This document shows positions 37,545 to 48,101 of a stretch of 64,000 bases of DNA, piece after piece; position 1 is the stretch's first letter, and each line of letters starts with the position of its first letter. The stretch is from Acidimicrobiia bacterium. Lineage in GTDB: Bacteria > Acidobacteriota > Vicinamibacteria > Vicinamibacterales > CAVVIG01. The DNA is taken from contig VFZL01000006.1 of the NCBI GenBank assembly GCA_016871175.1, positions 1 through 64,000 of the forward strand, in the 5' to 3' direction. The translations under genes and the position numbers were made by a program. The notes under the pieces were generated by a model. It saw nothing but the letters and a program-made list of their open reading frames with translations, was not told the DNA's origin and did no database searches.

Positions 37545-39068
37545 ATGAACCCGAAGATTGAGACGCAGCCCACCGCCTCCATTGCCGCGGAGCTCGCCAC
37601 AGCCCTCACGTTCGACGACGTGTTGCTGGTGCCGCAACACTCGACGGTCCTGCCGTACCAGGTCGATGTGAGCACGCGACTGACACGCCGGATTCGTTTG
37701 AACGTGCCGCTCGTCAGCGCGGCCATGGACACAGTCACCGAGTCACGCCTGGCCATCGCGATGGCCCAACACGGCGGGCTCGGCATAATCCACAAGAACC
37801 TGCCGATCGAGGAGCAGGCGTCCGAGGTCGATCGCGTCAAGCGTTCCGAGAGCGGCATGATCGTCGATCCCATCACGCTCTCTCCCACCCACCGGATTTA
37901 CGAAGCGCTCGAGTTGATGAAGAAGTACCGCATCTCGGGCGTCCCAATCACCGAGGATGGCAGCAAAGAAGGGCGCCTGGTCGGCATCCTGACGAATCGT
38001 GACCTTCGTTTCGAAACCAACGTGAACCGAGCGATCTCCGAGGTGATGACGCACGAGGAGCTCATCACGGTCCCGGTGGGCACGACGCTCGAGGGCGCAC
38101 GGGAGATCCTGCACCAGCACAAGGTCGAGAAACTCCTCGTCGTCGACCACAACTTCCGCCTCAAGGGCCTGATCACCGTCAAGGACATTCAAAAGGCCGT
38201 CAAGTATCCGAACGCGTCGAAGGACACTCTGGGTCGGCTCCGGTGCGGCGCCGCGATCGGCATTGCGAAGGACACGCTCGAACGCGCGGCGGCCCTGACC
38301 GCCGCGGGCGTTGACGTGCTCGTGATCGACACCGCCCACGGGCACTCGCAGAACGTCCTGGAGATGGTGGCGATGATTCGCGGCCGCTTCCCCGACATCA
38401 ACTTCGTCGCGGGCAACGTGGCCACCGCCGAGGGCACCGTGGCACTCATCGAGCGCGGCGTGGATGCGGTGAAGGTCGGGATCGGCGCCGGGTCGATTTG
38501 CACGACGCGCGTGGTCGCCGGAATCGGCGTGCCCATGATCACGGCCGTCCAGGAATGCGCGCGCGCCGCCGCCGAATACGACATCCCCATCATCGCCGAC
38601 GGAGGCATCCGCTTCTCCGGCGACATCACCAAGGCGCTCGCCGTCGGCGCAAGCGTGACGATGATCGGCAACCTCTTCGCCGGCACGGACGAAAGCCCTG
38701 GCGAGCTCATCCTCTATCAGGGTCGTAGCTTCAAGGAATATCGAGGGATGGGCTCCATCGGCGCCATGCGGCTCGGTAGCCGCGATCGCTACTTTCAGGA
38801 CGCGTTCGATCTCGACGACCCGGGCGGGCAAGAGAAGCTGGTCCCCGAAGGCATCGAAGGGCGCGTCGCCCACAAGGGCAGCGTCGCTGCGATGGTGCAC
38901 CAGCTCGTTGGCGGATTACGCGCCGGCATGGGCTATTGCGGATGCGGATCCATTCCCGAGCTGCAGCGCAAGAGCCGCCTGGTCCGGATCACCGCCGCCG
39001 GCTTCCGCGAGAGCCACGTGCACGATGTGGCCATTACGAAGGAAGCGCCGAACTACCGATCGGAGTAG
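37545..39068 (+). CDS. guaB: IMP dehydrogenase
   Basis: A 507-residue enzyme. The N-terminal catalytic part ([16 protein letters not shown]) is followed by two CBS domains (about residues 105-225, [20 protein letters not shown] and [20 protein letters not shown]). The catalytic loop then has [15 protein letters not shown] with the active Cys, and [14 protein letters not shown]. It converts IMP to XMP, the committing step to guanine nucleotides. The start is ATG at 37545. It is convergent with tsaE, overlapping by 16 bases. Confidence 0.97.
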   Translation: MNPKIETQPTASIAAELATALTFDDVLLVPQHSTVLPYQVDVSTRLTRRIRLNVPLVSAAMDTVTESRLAIAMAQHGGLGIIHKNLPIEEQASEVDRVKRSESGMIVDPITLSPTHRIYEALELMKKYRISGVPITEDGSKEGRLVGILTNRDLRFETNVNRAISEVMTHEELITVPVGTTLEGAREILHQHKVEKLLVVDHNFRLKGLITVKDIQKAVKYPNASKDTLGRLRCGAAIGIAKDTLERAAALTAAGVDVLVIDTAHGHSQNVLEMVAMIRGRFPDINFVAGNVATAEGTVALIERGVDAVKVGIGAGSICTTRVVAGIGVPMITAVQECARAAAEYDIPIIADGGIRFSGDITKALAVGASVTMIGNLFAGTDESPGELILYQGRSFKEYRGMGSIGAMRLGSRDRYFQDAFDLDDPGGQEKLVPEGIEGRVAHKGSVAAMVHQLVGGLRAGMGYCGCGSIPELQRKSRLVRITAAGFRESHVHDVAITKEAPNYRSE

Positions 39069-39511
39069 TTGTGTGCGATGAATCCGAGCGCGCTCTCGTC
39101 ACTGATCGAGATCGCCCTTTGATCACCCTCGCAATGAGCGATGTGCACAGTGATGGCGTGCTCGAACGGACGCGGCAGCCGGTCCGGCCATTCGATCGCG
39201 GTGATGACGTCGCCTAGGGTCATCTCGTCGAGGCCCAGGTCGTCGACCTCGATCGGTTTGAGCCGATAGAGGTCGACGTGCCGCAGGAGCAGCCGCCCGC
39301 CGCGATACTCCTGCATCAGTGTGAACGTGGGGCTGCTGACCTCACAGGGATCCACACCGAGTCCTTCGGCCATGCCGCGGACGAATGCGGTCTTCCCTGC
39401 GCCGAGGTCGCCCGACAGCAGCACGATCGTGCCCCGCTCCAGCGCGCCGGCCACTTGGCGACCGACGTCGACCGTCTCGGTTTCCGATGTGGTGTGAACC
39501 GTGCGACTCAC
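39053..39511 (-). CDS. tsaE: tRNA threonylcarbamoyladenosine biosynthesis ATPase TsaE
   Basis: A 152-residue protein with P-loop [14 protein letters not shown], then [11 protein letters not shown] and [19 protein letters not shown], diagnostic of TsaE. It supports ATP-dependent t6A formation with TsaB and TsaD. It opens with GTG at 39511 in a four-base GTGA overlap with the nnr stop, so the two genes are coupled; the nnr-tsaE pairing recurs in many bacteria. Confidence 0.93.
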   Translation of the reverse strand: MSRTVHTTSETETVDVGRQVAGALERGTIVLLSGDLGAGKTAFVRGMAEGLGVDPCEVSSPTFTLMQEYRGGRLLLRHVDLYRLKPIEVDDLGLDEMTLGDVITAIEWPDRLPRPFEHAITVHIAHCEGDQRAISISDESALGFIAHNYSDR

Positions 39512-41079
39512 GTCTGGTTCGACGCCTTCCGCCTCGACATCAGATCCAGATACGCATCGCTCACGTACTGAGCGACATCGCCGGCGATCAACGGGGCGTC
39601 GCCGAGCTCCGCTTCCGCCAGGTCGCCGGCGAGCCCATGAAGATACACGGCCAGCTTGCAGGCCGCCTCCGCATCGAGCAGCTGGGCCAGCCAGGCGGCC
39701 ACCATCCCGCACAGGACATCGCCCGTACCGCCGGTAGCCATCCCAGGATTGCCGGTTGGGTTGATGAAGACCGCCCCACTGGGCGTGGCAATGAGCGTCC
39801 GATGCCCTTTGAGGATCACGTAGAGATGGTGGGTCGTCGCGAAATCGCGTGCGATGGCCAGTCGATTGGCTTGTACATCGTGCGTCGACACGCCAGCGAG
39901 ACGCGCCATCTCGCCCGGATGCGGCGTGATGATGACGTCCCTTCCCTCGCGACCTACGAGTGTCGTCGCGTTGCCAGCGAACGCGTTGAGACCATCGGCA
40001 TCGATGACCAACGGCATGATGGCACGGTCCACGAGCCGGATGACGAAGGCGCGCGTGTCTGCCCCCTGGCCGATCCCAGGTCCTAGCGCCACGACGTCGC
40101 GCGCCCTGTCCAACACACGATCGACCGCAACCGCCGAGAGGCCGTCGGCGTCCTCGGGAATGCCGATGGTCATGTACTCCGGCGCCATCGAGGCTACGAT
40201 AGGCTGGCACGTCTCGCTCGTCGCGACCGTCACGAGCCCGGCACCGGAGCGCAGCGCCCCGATCGCGGCCAGGTGCGCGGCGCCAGTCGTGCCGGTCGAA
40301 CCGCCGATGACGAGGACGTGCCCAAAGTCGCCCTTGTGGCTGTCTGCCGTGCGCGGCACCACGAGGCCCCGCATCGCGTCGGGTGTCAACAGCTCTACCC
40401 GCGGACCGTCCAGCTCGTCGATGACGCCGTCCGGGATCCCGATGTCGGCGATGACGACGTCGCCGGCACGCGTCTCCGCGGGAGGCAACACCAGCGGCAG
40501 CTTCGGCGCTCCGAGCGTAACGGTCATCGACGCGTCGATGCAGGGCCCGATTGGATCGTGTGAGTCAGCCGACAGCCCGGACGGAAGGTCCACGGCCACG
40601 ACCGGGGTGCGCGAGGCGTTGATATCCGCGATGATGGTTTCGAGGAGTCCGCTCACAGGTGAGGACAGTCCCGTTCCCAGGATCGCGTCGATGATGAGCG
40701 CGGCGTCCTCGATCTCAGAGAAGTGCAGCTCCCATGCCTGACTGTCGCCGATCTCGACCACAGTGATACCGAGGCGGCCGAGGATCTCGAGATTGACGCG
40801 TGCGTCACCGCGCACGTCAGAGACACGACCGAGGAGGAACACCGACAAGTCGACGCCGCGCTGGAGCAGCGTGCGTGCAATGACAAAGCCATCGCCGCCG
40901 TTGTTGCCACGGCCGCACAGGATGGCGACATGACCGCCGAGTAGCTCGGCGTGGGTCGCCTCGATCGCCGCCACGACCTGCCGACCCGCGTTCTCCATGA
41001 GCACGAGTGAAGAAATGCCAATGTCCTCGATCGTGCGGCGATCCGCTTCGCGCATCTGCCGCGCGTCCAGAATGCGCAT
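39508..41079 (-). CDS. nnr: bifunctional NAD(P)HX epimerase/dehydratase
   Basis: A 523-residue two-domain enzyme. The N-terminal YjeF epimerase domain (about 1-215) has AILCGRGNNGGDGFVIARTL and AVDLPSGLSADS. The C-terminal ribokinase-like ADP-dependent dehydratase domain (about 230-510) has HVLVIGGSTGTTGAAHLAA and NPTGNPGMATGGTGDVLCG. It repairs hydrated NADH and NADPH. Both domains look complete. Confidence 0.95.
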   Translation of the reverse strand: MRILDARQMREADRRTIEDIGISSLVLMENAGRQVVAAIEATHAELLGGHVAILCGRGNNGGDGFVIARTLLQRGVDLSVFLLGRVSDVRGDARVNLEILGRLGITVVEIGDSQAWELHFSEIEDAALIIDAILGTGLSSPVSGLLETIIADINASRTPVVAVDLPSGLSADSHDPIGPCIDASMTVTLGAPKLPLVLPPAETRAGDVVIADIGIPDGVIDELDGPRVELLTPDAMRGLVVPRTADSHKGDFGHVLVIGGSTGTTGAAHLAAIGALRSGAGLVTVATSETCQPIVASMAPEYMTIGIPEDADGLSAVAVDRVLDRARDVVALGPGIGQGADTRAFVIRLVDRAIMPLVIDADGLNAFAGNATTLVGREGRDVIITPHPGEMARLAGVSTHDVQANRLAIARDFATTHHLYVILKGHRTLIATPSGAVFINPTGNPGMATGGTGDVLCGMVAAWLAQLLDAEAACKLAVYLHGLAGDLAEAELGDAPLIAGDVAQYVSDAYLDLMSRRKASNQT

Positions 41080-41117
41080 GTTGCAGGCAGAATAGCATAG
41101 GCAGTACGCTCGTCCTC

Positions 41118-42029
41118 ATGGTCGTTTCTGCCGCCAACGCCGCTGTCAACGTCAACGGGCAGTTGTTCGACCGCGAGCACGCGGTCATCTCGGTTTTCGA
41201 TCACGGGTTCCTGTACGGCGAGGGCGTCTACGAGACGTTACGCACGTACAACGGCCGCCCATTCCTGTTCGACAGACACATGCACCGGCTTCGCACGTCG
41301 GCGCGGATGATCGCGCTTCCCATCCCGCTGACAGACGCGGAGTTCTCGACACGCTGTGCGGACACGCAGCGGGCCGCCGGCCTCACCGGCGGTGAGGACC
41401 GCGAAGCCTACATCCGCATCCTCGTCACGAGAGGGATCGGCGCGCTCTCCTACGACCCCGCCGTAACCCCTCATCCGTCTGTCGTCGTCATCGTCAAGCC
41501 GCATGTGCAGTTGCCCGAGTCGGTCTATCGCTCAGGCGTGTCCGCGGCCATCGTGTCGATCGTGCGCAATCACCCGGAGACCGTGAATCCGCGCATCAAG
41601 TCGAACAATCTGCTGAACTGCGCCCTGGCCGCACAGGAGGCTGTGCGCCGTGACGCTTTCGAAGGCATCATGCGCAACCATCGAGGGGAGCTCGCCGAGT
41701 GCTCGACCTCGAACCTCTTCATCGTCAAGAACGGTCAGGTTCTCACACCGCCGCTCGAGGCCGGCCTCCTCCCGGGTCTCACGCGCGGGCTTCTCTTCGA
41801 GATCGGTGCCGCGCGAGGGATTTCAGTGCGAGAAGCAACCCTGCTCGACGCGGATCTCTTCGGTGCCGACGAGGCGTTCCTGACCAGTACCACTCGGGAG
41901 ATCGTCCCAATCGTCCGCGTCGACGATCGTCCGATCGCCTCGGGCGCGCCCGGGCCCGTCGCCCTCGCCCTGCTCGAGGCGTTCCGCGAACAGGTGCATA
42001 GCGGCCCGCGTGCTGCGAATCAGCTCTGA
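41118..42029 (+). CDS. PLP-dependent class IV aminotransferase / aminodeoxychorismate lyase-like
   Basis: A 303-residue fold-type IV PLP enzyme. It has VFDHGFLYGEGVYETLRTYN at the substrate end, the PLP Lys in VNPRIKSNNLLNCALAAQEA (about residue 160), the Glu-containing ECSTSNLFIV and GLLPGLTRG. This fold covers branched-chain aminotransferases (IlvE), D-amino acid aminotransferases and 4-amino-4-deoxychorismate lyase (PabC). The sequence read here does not decide between them. It is divergent from nnr across 38 bases. Confidence 0.9.
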   Translation: MVVSAANAAVNVNGQLFDREHAVISVFDHGFLYGEGVYETLRTYNGRPFLFDRHMHRLRTSARMIALPIPLTDAEFSTRCADTQRAAGLTGGEDREAYIRILVTRGIGALSYDPAVTPHPSVVVIVKPHVQLPESVYRSGVSAAIVSIVRNHPETVNPRIKSNNLLNCALAAQEAVRRDAFEGIMRNHRGELAECSTSNLFIVKNGQVLTPPLEAGLLPGLTRGLLFEIGAARGISVREATLLDADLFGADEAFLTSTTREIVPIVRVDDRPIASGAPGPVALALLEAFREQVHSGPRAANQL

Positions 42030-42176
42030 GCTCGCGGACCGCTCGGCAGGCGATCCCAGGACATACGGATGCCGATCAACCGCGCGCCTGCGCCGGCACC
42101 GTGGGCTTCAACGGCCTGGTCGTGGTCGAGGCGCGCGGATCCGCGGCGCACCACGCAGGTACCGCGTCGTCTGACG

Positions 42177-42638
42177 TCACCAGCCAGGCCAGAGCGCAGC
42201 GAGGAGTTCGACCAGCGCGGCCGGATCAGAGGACGCGGCGGTCGCCGTCTTCTTCACGAAGATCTCGAACACGGCGCCAGGAGCGTTTCCGATGTTGCGG
42301 AACCCGTGACGTGTGCCGCGTTTCATGAAGAATGCCTGCCCTGGCTTGGCCGTCACCGGGGCGTCGTTGCCCATCGTGAACTCGAACGTCCCTTCGACCG
42401 GCGTCCACACGTGATACTCGACATCGTCGTGCGCGTGGACGCTGCGCCTCGCGCCCGGCTGCAGGTCGATGCGCGACACACGGATCTCGTCGCGATCGAT
42501 CAAGCGTGTGGGCCGCACACCCGGGTCGGCTTCCGGCTGGGGACCAAGGCGGGCCGAGGACTGCCCCCTGGCGTTCGTGGTCAACACGACGGCTAGCAGG
42601 CAGGCTGTGAGCGCGAGATGGCGGGTGAGCACGCGCAT
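42177..42638 (-). CDS. secreted cupin-domain protein
   Basis: A 153-residue protein with a signal peptide (hydrophobic segment about residues 8-22, cleavage near NARG). The cupin core has VHAHDDVEYHVWTPVEGTFE (metal-binding His pair and Glu) and KPGQAFFMKRGTRHGFRNIG (second His). Cupins of this size are metal-dependent or ligand-binding; the role is not identifiable. The start is ATG 42638. It sits behind gcvP, on the same strand, with 39 bases between. Confidence 0.8.
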   Translation of the reverse strand: MRVLTRHLALTACLLAVVLTTNARGQSSARLGPQPEADPGVRPTRLIDRDEIRVSRIDLQPGARRSVHAHDDVEYHVWTPVEGTFEFTMGNDAPVTAKPGQAFFMKRGTRHGFRNIGNAPGAVFEIFVKKTATAASSDPAALVELLAALWPGW

Positions 42639-42677
42639 GGAAGTCTTCCCAGAGGTCCGTGTGCCCGCGAAGGCAGG

Positions 42678-45557
42678 CTAGGCAGTTGTGTCCGCGAACA
42701 CCTCGACTGGCGGGCACGCGCACATCAGGTTACGGTCACCGTACGGATTATCGATCCGTCCAACGCTCGGCCAGAACTTGTGCGTCCGAAGATACGGGAG
42801 CGGAAATGCGGCTTCCTCTCGAGAGTAGGCATGCGGCCAATCACTGCCCGCGACTGCCGCCGCCGTATGCGGCGCATGCTTCAAGACGTTGTCCTTCGGG
42901 TCCGCCTTGCCTTCGATGACGTCCTGTATCTCCCGCCGGATCTTGATCATCGCGTCGCAGAAGCGGTCGAGCTCTTCTTTGGGCTCGCTCTCTGTCGGCT
43001 CCACCATGAGCGTGCCGGCCACGGGGAAAGACACCGTCGGTGCGTGGAAGCCGAAGTCCATGAGCCGCTTCGCGACATCGGTTTCGTCGATGCCGCTGGC
43101 TTGCTTCAGCGAGCGGAGGTCGAAAATCAGCTCGTGCGCGACGCGGCCGTTCGCGCGGGCATAGAGCACTGGGAAGTGCGGCTCCAACCGCGCCTTCATG
43201 TAGTTGGCGCTCAGGATCGCGACCTTCGTCGCCTCTGTCATGCCCGCGCCACCAAGCATCCGGATATAGCCGTACGAGATCAACAGGATGCTCGAGCTTC
43301 CCCAGGGTGCGGCCGATACGGCGTTGATCCCCTGTGCGCCACCCGTCGGCACCAGCGGGTGCTTCGGCAGAAACGGCGCGAGATGGGCCGCCACGCCGAT
43401 CGGTCCCATCCCCGGGCCACCGCCGCCATGGGGGATCGCAAACGTCTTGTGAAGGTTCAGATGGCAGACGTCCGCCCCAATGATCGACGGGCTCGTCAGG
43501 CCGACCTGCGCATTCATGTTCGCCCCGTCCATGTACACCTGGCCGCCATGTCGATGGACGATCGCGCAGATGTCCTGGATGCTCTCCTCGAAGACCCCGT
43601 GCGTCGACGGGTACGTGACCATGAGGGCTGCCACTTGCCGTGCATGCTCCTGGGTCTTGGCCGCCAGGTCCTCGACGTCGATGCTGCCGTCTCTCGTGCT
43701 GGCCACGACGACCACCCGCATCCCGGCCATGACCGCGCTGGCCGGATTCGTGCCGTGCGCGGACGCGGGAATCAGCACCACATTGCGATGTGAGTCCCCC
43801 CGAGACCGGTGATACGCCCGGATCACCATGAGTCCGGCGTACTCACCTTGCGCACCGGAGTTCGGCTGCAGCGACACCGCCGCGAACCCGGTGATCTCGC
43901 GAAGTGCCGCCTCGAGCTCGCGAAAGATCTGCTGGTATCCCTCCGTCTGATCGATCGGCGCGAAGGGATGCGGCTTCGAGAACTCGGGCCAGGTAAGCGG
44001 CAGCATCTCTGACGCCGCGTTCAGTTTCATCGTGCAGGAACCGAGGGGGATCATCGACCTGTCGAGGCCAATGTCCTTTCGATCGAGGCTCCTGATGTAT
44101 CGCATCATCTCCGACTCGGAGTGATGTGTGTTGAACACCGGATGCGTGAGAAATGGGCTTGTCCGCGCCAGAGACGCTGAATACGCAGGCTCCAACCGCT
44201 CAGCGCTCTTGTCGAACTGCGCCGACGACAGACCCCGAGCCGCCGCGAACGTCCGGACGATGTTCTCGACGTCGTGTAGGTTCGTGGTCTCGTCCACTGC
44301 GATGTTGACGCTGCCATCCGCACGGTAGCGGAAGTTCTGGCGCGCCGCGACAGCGCTGGCCTTCAACCGCTCTCTATCGACACCCTCGAGCTTGATGGTG
44401 TCGAAATACTCCGGATTGACCTGGCGGACGCCGAGGCGACCGAGCTCGCGGGCCAGCAGCTTCGTCGTCGCATGGACGCGCCTGGCAATGTTCGTTAGCC
44501 CCCGCGGACCGTGGTACACGGCATAGAACCCGGCCATGTTCGCGAGCAAGGCCTGCGCGGTGCAGATGTTCGATGTGGCCTTCTCTCGCCGGATGTGCTG
44601 CTCACGCGTCTGCAGCGACATGCGGTAGGCGGGATGCCCGTGGGCGTCCACTGATACGCCGATGATGCGGCCGGGAGCCTGACGCACGTGCTTCTCAAGC
44701 GTGGCGAAGAACGCGGCGTGCGGACCGCCGTATCCCATCGGCACGCCGAACCGCTGCGAGTTGCCCAGCACGACGTCGGCGCCCCACTCCCCTGGCGGTG
44801 TCAGGAGTGTCAAGCTAAGAAGATCGGTGGCGACGGCCACCAACAGGCCAGCCGCTCGCGCCCGTACGATGAACGGCCCGAAGTCGTGGACAACTCCGCC
44901 CTCATCGGGTGTCTGGACGATGGCGCCGAACATGCGCTCGGTGAGCGGCGTCGTGTGGACGTCCGCCACGACCACCTCGATGCCGAGCGGCTCGGCCCTC
45001 GACCTGATCACGTCGATGGTCTGAGGAAAACAGGAGTTCGCCACAAGAAACTGCATCACATCGGCATGATCTCGCTGCGGATGTACGCGGTGGAGCATCG
45101 TCATGGCCTCACCGCCGGCCGTGGCCTCGTCCAAGAGCGACGCGGTGGCGACCTCCATCCCGGTCAGATCCCGCACCATGGTCTGGAAGTTCAAGAGCGC
45201 CTCGAGGCGCCCTTGCGCGATCTCCGCTTGATACGGCGTGTAGGGCGTATACCAGGACGGGTTCTCCAATACGTTCCGCAGGATGACGCTCGGCGTGACG
45301 CAGTCGTAGTACCCCAGGCCGATGTACGACCGGAACGCTTGGTTCTTCCCGGCCACGTCACGAAGATCTCGGAGGTACTCGTGCTCGGGCATGCTGGTCG
45401 GCAGGTTCAACGTCCGGCCCAGGCGAATGCGACTCGGGATGGCCTCAGCGATTAGCGCGTCCAGGGACCCCGCGCCGGTAGCCGCGAGCATCTCTTTCGC
45501 ATCGTTCGGATCGGGGCCAATGTGCCGGGATTGAAATGGTTCAGCGTCGAACATCAT
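42678..45557 (-). CDS. gcvP: glycine dehydrogenase (P protein)
   Basis: A 959-residue single-chain P protein. The C-terminal half holds the PLP Lys in [18 protein letters not shown] and preceding VCHLN. The N-terminal half carries the structural repeat (FIGLGYYD-like [26 protein letters not shown]). It decarboxylates glycine and loads the aminomethyl group on the H protein. It is the third gene of gcvT-gcvH-gcvP; gcvP begins one base after the gcvH stop. Either of two adjacent ATGs (45557, 45554) may start it. Confidence 0.97.
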   Translation of the reverse strand: MMFDAEPFQSRHIGPDPNDAKEMLAATGAGSLDALIAEAIPSRIRLGRTLNLPTSMPEHEYLRDLRDVAGKNQAFRSYIGLGYYDCVTPSVILRNVLENPSWYTPYTPYQAEIAQGRLEALLNFQTMVRDLTGMEVATASLLDEATAGGEAMTMLHRVHPQRDHADVMQFLVANSCFPQTIDVIRSRAEPLGIEVVVADVHTTPLTERMFGAIVQTPDEGGVVHDFGPFIVRARAAGLLVAVATDLLSLTLLTPPGEWGADVVLGNSQRFGVPMGYGGPHAAFFATLEKHVRQAPGRIIGVSVDAHGHPAYRMSLQTREQHIRREKATSNICTAQALLANMAGFYAVYHGPRGLTNIARRVHATTKLLARELGRLGVRQVNPEYFDTIKLEGVDRERLKASAVAARQNFRYRADGSVNIAVDETTNLHDVENIVRTFAAARGLSSAQFDKSAERLEPAYSASLARTSPFLTHPVFNTHHSESEMMRYIRSLDRKDIGLDRSMIPLGSCTMKLNAASEMLPLTWPEFSKPHPFAPIDQTEGYQQIFRELEAALREITGFAAVSLQPNSGAQGEYAGLMVIRAYHRSRGDSHRNVVLIPASAHGTNPASAVMAGMRVVVVASTRDGSIDVEDLAAKTQEHARQVAALMVTYPSTHGVFEESIQDICAIVHRHGGQVYMDGANMNAQVGLTSPSIIGADVCHLNLHKTFAIPHGGGGPGMGPIGVAAHLAPFLPKHPLVPTGGAQGINAVSAAPWGSSSILLISYGYIRMLGGAGMTEATKVAILSANYMKARLEPHFPVLYARANGRVAHELIFDLRSLKQASGIDETDVAKRLMDFGFHAPTVSFPVAGTLMVEPTESEPKEELDRFCDAMIKIRREIQDVIEGKADPKDNVLKHAPHTAAAVAGSDWPHAYSREEAAFPLPYLRTHKFWPSVGRIDNPYGDRNLMCACPPVEVFADTTA

Positions 45558-45558
45558 G

Positions 45559-45933
45559 CTATTTCGTGAGGGCCTCGTACGCCGCTGCGTCGAGGAGTGT
45601 GCCTACCTCAATCGGATCCGACAGCTTGATGACGACCATCCAACTCGCGTGCGGGTCGGAGTTCACGAGCTCGGGCTTCTGCTTGAGCGCCGCGTTGACT
45701 TCAGCGACGACACCGGACACCGGCGCGAAGAGCTCCGAGACCGCTTTCACCGACTCGATCGTGCCGAACGACTGGCCCACCTTCACGGTCCTTCCAACCT
45801 CCGGAAGCTCCATGAACACGACGTCGCCAAGCTGCTGTTGTGCGTAGTCGGTAATCCCCACCTTCCCACGATCGCCTGCGAGATCGATCCACTCGTGGTC
45901 TTTGGTGTACTTGTATCCCGCCGGATAGGGCAT
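45559..45933 (-). CDS. gcvH: glycine cleavage system H protein
   Basis: A 124-residue lipoyl carrier. The lipoylation Lys is in [18 protein letters not shown], and the N-terminal [20 protein letters not shown] is typical. It shuttles the aminomethyl group between P and T proteins. It lies 15 bases after gcvT. Confidence 0.97.
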   Translation of the reverse strand: MPYPAGYKYTKDHEWIDLAGDRGKVGITDYAQQQLGDVVFMELPEVGRTVKVGQSFGTIESVKAVSELFAPVSGVVAEVNAALKQKPELVNSDPHASWMVVIKLSDPIEVGTLLDAAAYEALTK

Positions 45934-45948
45934 CGTCCTCTCCCGAAG

Positions 45949-47064
45949 TTACATCGAGCGCTTGTAGAATGGCAACGGCACGACGCGTGCGCGCTCGCGT
46001 CGGCCGCGGATGTCGACGTGGATCTCGGTGCCTGAGGCCGCCGCGGCGACCGACACGTACGCAAGCCCGACGGCCTTCTTCAAGTACGGCGTCTGGGTCC
46101 CGCTGGTGACCCGGCCAATCTTCGTATCGCCGCTGTAGACGTCGTATCCGGACCGGGCGATGCCGGCGTCGATCGTCTCGAATCCAACCAGCCTCCGAGA
46201 GACACCTGCCGCCTTTTGCGCGCGGAGTGCGTCAGCACCCAGAAAGTCGGTCTTCTTCCACCCGACGATCCAGCCCAGATCCGCCTCGAGCACGGTCGTC
46301 GTCTCGTCGATGTCGCTCCCGTGTAGCCGCATGCCAGCCTCGAGCCGCAACGTGTCGCGCGCACCCAGGCCGCACGGCACGACACCGACCGACCGGCCGG
46401 CGTCGAGCAGGGCGAGCCAGACGCGATCCGCTGACTGAGGCGGCACGAAGATCTCGAAGCCGTCCTCGCCCGTGTAGCCCGTCCGCGAGACGGTCGCCCG
46501 CACGTGCGCCACCTCGCCGTGTGCGAACCAGTAGTACTTCATCGACGCCAGGTCGATGGCGGTGAGCGGCTGCAGGATACCGAGAGCCGCAGGACCTTGC
46601 AGCGCGAGCAGCGCGTACCGTCCGCTGGCGTCGACCGCTACGGCATCACCAGCCGGTCGGATGTTCTCGGCGATGTGCGCGTAGTCTCGATCGATGTGCG
46701 ACGCATTGACGACGAGGAGGAAGTGGTTCGGCGCGAGGCGATAGACGAGCAGATCGTCAACGAAGGTGCCCGCGGAAGTGAGCAAGCCGGAGTATTGCGC
46801 TTGGCCGACCTTCAGCTTTGCGGCGTCGTTGCACGAGATCCGCTGCACCGCTTCGAGCGCCTGGTCACCAGCGATTTCGATCTGACCCATATGGCTCACG
46901 TCGAACAGTCCCGCTCTTTCGCGCACGGCCATGTGTTCGGCCGTGATGCCGGTGTACTCGACGGGCATCTCCCAGCCGCCGAAGGGCACCATGCGCCCCC
47001 CTGAAGCGCAATGCCGCGCGTGCAACGGCGTCTTCTTCAGCGGGAGATCCGTGGGCTGGGTCAT
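45949..47064 (-). CDS. gcvT: glycine cleavage system T protein (aminomethyltransferase)
   Basis: A 371-residue tetrahydrofolate-dependent aminomethyltransferase. Features include [47 protein letters not shown] and [19 protein letters not shown]. The start at 47064 ([18 protein letters not shown]) is favoured by family length; the ATG at 47103 adds 13 unlike residues. It is the first gene of the operon. The 91 bases between it and the divergent hydrolase gene are too short for a tandem glycine riboswitch, and none was seen. Confidence 0.95.
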   Translation of the reverse strand: MTQPTDLPLKKTPLHARHCASGGRMVPFGGWEMPVEYTGITAEHMAVRERAGLFDVSHMGQIEIAGDQALEAVQRISCNDAAKLKVGQAQYSGLLTSAGTFVDDLLVYRLAPNHFLLVVNASHIDRDYAHIAENIRPAGDAVAVDASGRYALLALQGPAALGILQPLTAIDLASMKYYWFAHGEVAHVRATVSRTGYTGEDGFEIFVPPQSADRVWLALLDAGRSVGVVPCGLGARDTLRLEAGMRLHGSDIDETTTVLEADLGWIVGWKKTDFLGADALRAQKAAGVSRRLVGFETIDAGIARSGYDVYSGDTKIGRVTSGTQTPYLKKAVGLAYVSVAAAASGTEIHVDIRGRRERARVVPLPFYKRSM

Positions 47065-47155
47065 GAAGCGGGCTTCGACAGTGTGTGTGTGGGAGATAAT
47101 CAACGGTACTATGCGTCTTTCCCCGGGTCAAGAATCCGGGCTACACTCAGGCGCT

Positions 47156-48076
47156 ATGTCTCGTGCGCGCGTTCGTCACGTCGTGGCGCTCGCCGTGGTG
47201 GTCGCGGTGGAGGGGTCCCGCGCGGCCCACGCTCAACCGACGCGTGCGATGGATCTTCAGCCAGTCACAAAGCAGGTGGCCGCAAACGGGCTCTCGTTCC
47301 CGGTCGCCGATGTGGGCACGGGCCCTCCCGTGCTTCTGCTGCACGGCTTCCCGGATGACCGTCATCTGTGGCGCTATCAGGCTCGCGCGCTCGTGGACGC
47401 CGGGTATCGGGTGATCGCGCCGGACTTACGCGGTTTTGGCGACGCGCCGCGGCCCCAGGATCCGAAAGAGTATGGCATTCCCATCGCGGTCCGCGATGTC
47501 ATCGGCATCCTCGACACGCTGGGCGTCCAGCAGGTACAGCTGGTCGCGCACGATTGGGGGGCAGCGGTCGGATGGCGGTTGGCCGCTGATCACCCGCAGC
47601 GGGTTTCGCGCTACGTCGCCATGTCGGTCGGCGCACCAGGGGCGGGTACGACGATCGAACAGCGTGAGAAGTCGTGGTACATGCTCTTCTTTCGGCAGAC
47701 CGGGATCGCCGAGCAGCAGCTCATGGCGAACAACTGGGAGTTGTTTCGTGAATGGGGGCGCAACCCCATTGACGTCGATCGATGGATCGCGAACCTGTCA
47801 CGCCCAGGCGCCCTGACCGCGGCGTTGAACTGGTACCGCGCAACCGGCGGAGGTCCGCCGACCTCGGCCGCCGGACCGGCGCCCCAGGTCCAGTGCCCCG
47901 TGCTCGGCATCTGGAGCGACGGGGACGCTTACCTGACGGAGTACCCGCTGCGATCGAGCGGCGAGCGCATCAAAGGACCGTTTCAGTACATCAAAGTCAC
48001 CGGGGCCTCGCACTGGCTCATGGTGGATAGACCGGCGGAGATCAACGAGAAGCTGCTGGCCTTTCTGGTGAAGTAG
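47156..48076 (+). CDS. secreted alpha/beta hydrolase, epoxide-hydrolase-like
   Basis: A 306-residue protein with a signal peptide ending AAHA-Q (about residue 26). Its alpha/beta fold shows [16 protein letters not shown] (oxyanion loop), [13 protein letters not shown] and the nucleophile elbow [11 protein letters not shown] with Asp as nucleophile. These are typical of epoxide hydrolases and haloalkane dehalogenases. A C-terminal catalytic His occurs in [13 protein letters not shown], and an acidic residue in WSDGDAYL. The substrate is unknown; a periplasmic location is unusual for this family. The start is ATG 47156. Confidence 0.85.
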   Translation: MSRARVRHVVALAVVVAVEGSRAAHAQPTRAMDLQPVTKQVAANGLSFPVADVGTGPPVLLLHGFPDDRHLWRYQARALVDAGYRVIAPDLRGFGDAPRPQDPKEYGIPIAVRDVIGILDTLGVQQVQLVAHDWGAAVGWRLAADHPQRVSRYVAMSVGAPGAGTTIEQREKSWYMLFFRQTGIAEQQLMANNWELFREWGRNPIDVDRWIANLSRPGALTAALNWYRATGGGPPTSAAGPAPQVQCPVLGIWSDGDAYLTEYPLRSSGERIKGPFQYIKVTGASHWLMVDRPAEINEKLLAFLVK

Positions 48077-48101
48077 GGCTGCGGTCCCAAGCCACACTGC
48101 C

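Noticed and set aside
47065-47155. Glycine riboswitch upstream of gcvT
   Set aside because: The gap to the divergent gene is only 91 bases and shows no tandem glycine-aptamer consensus.
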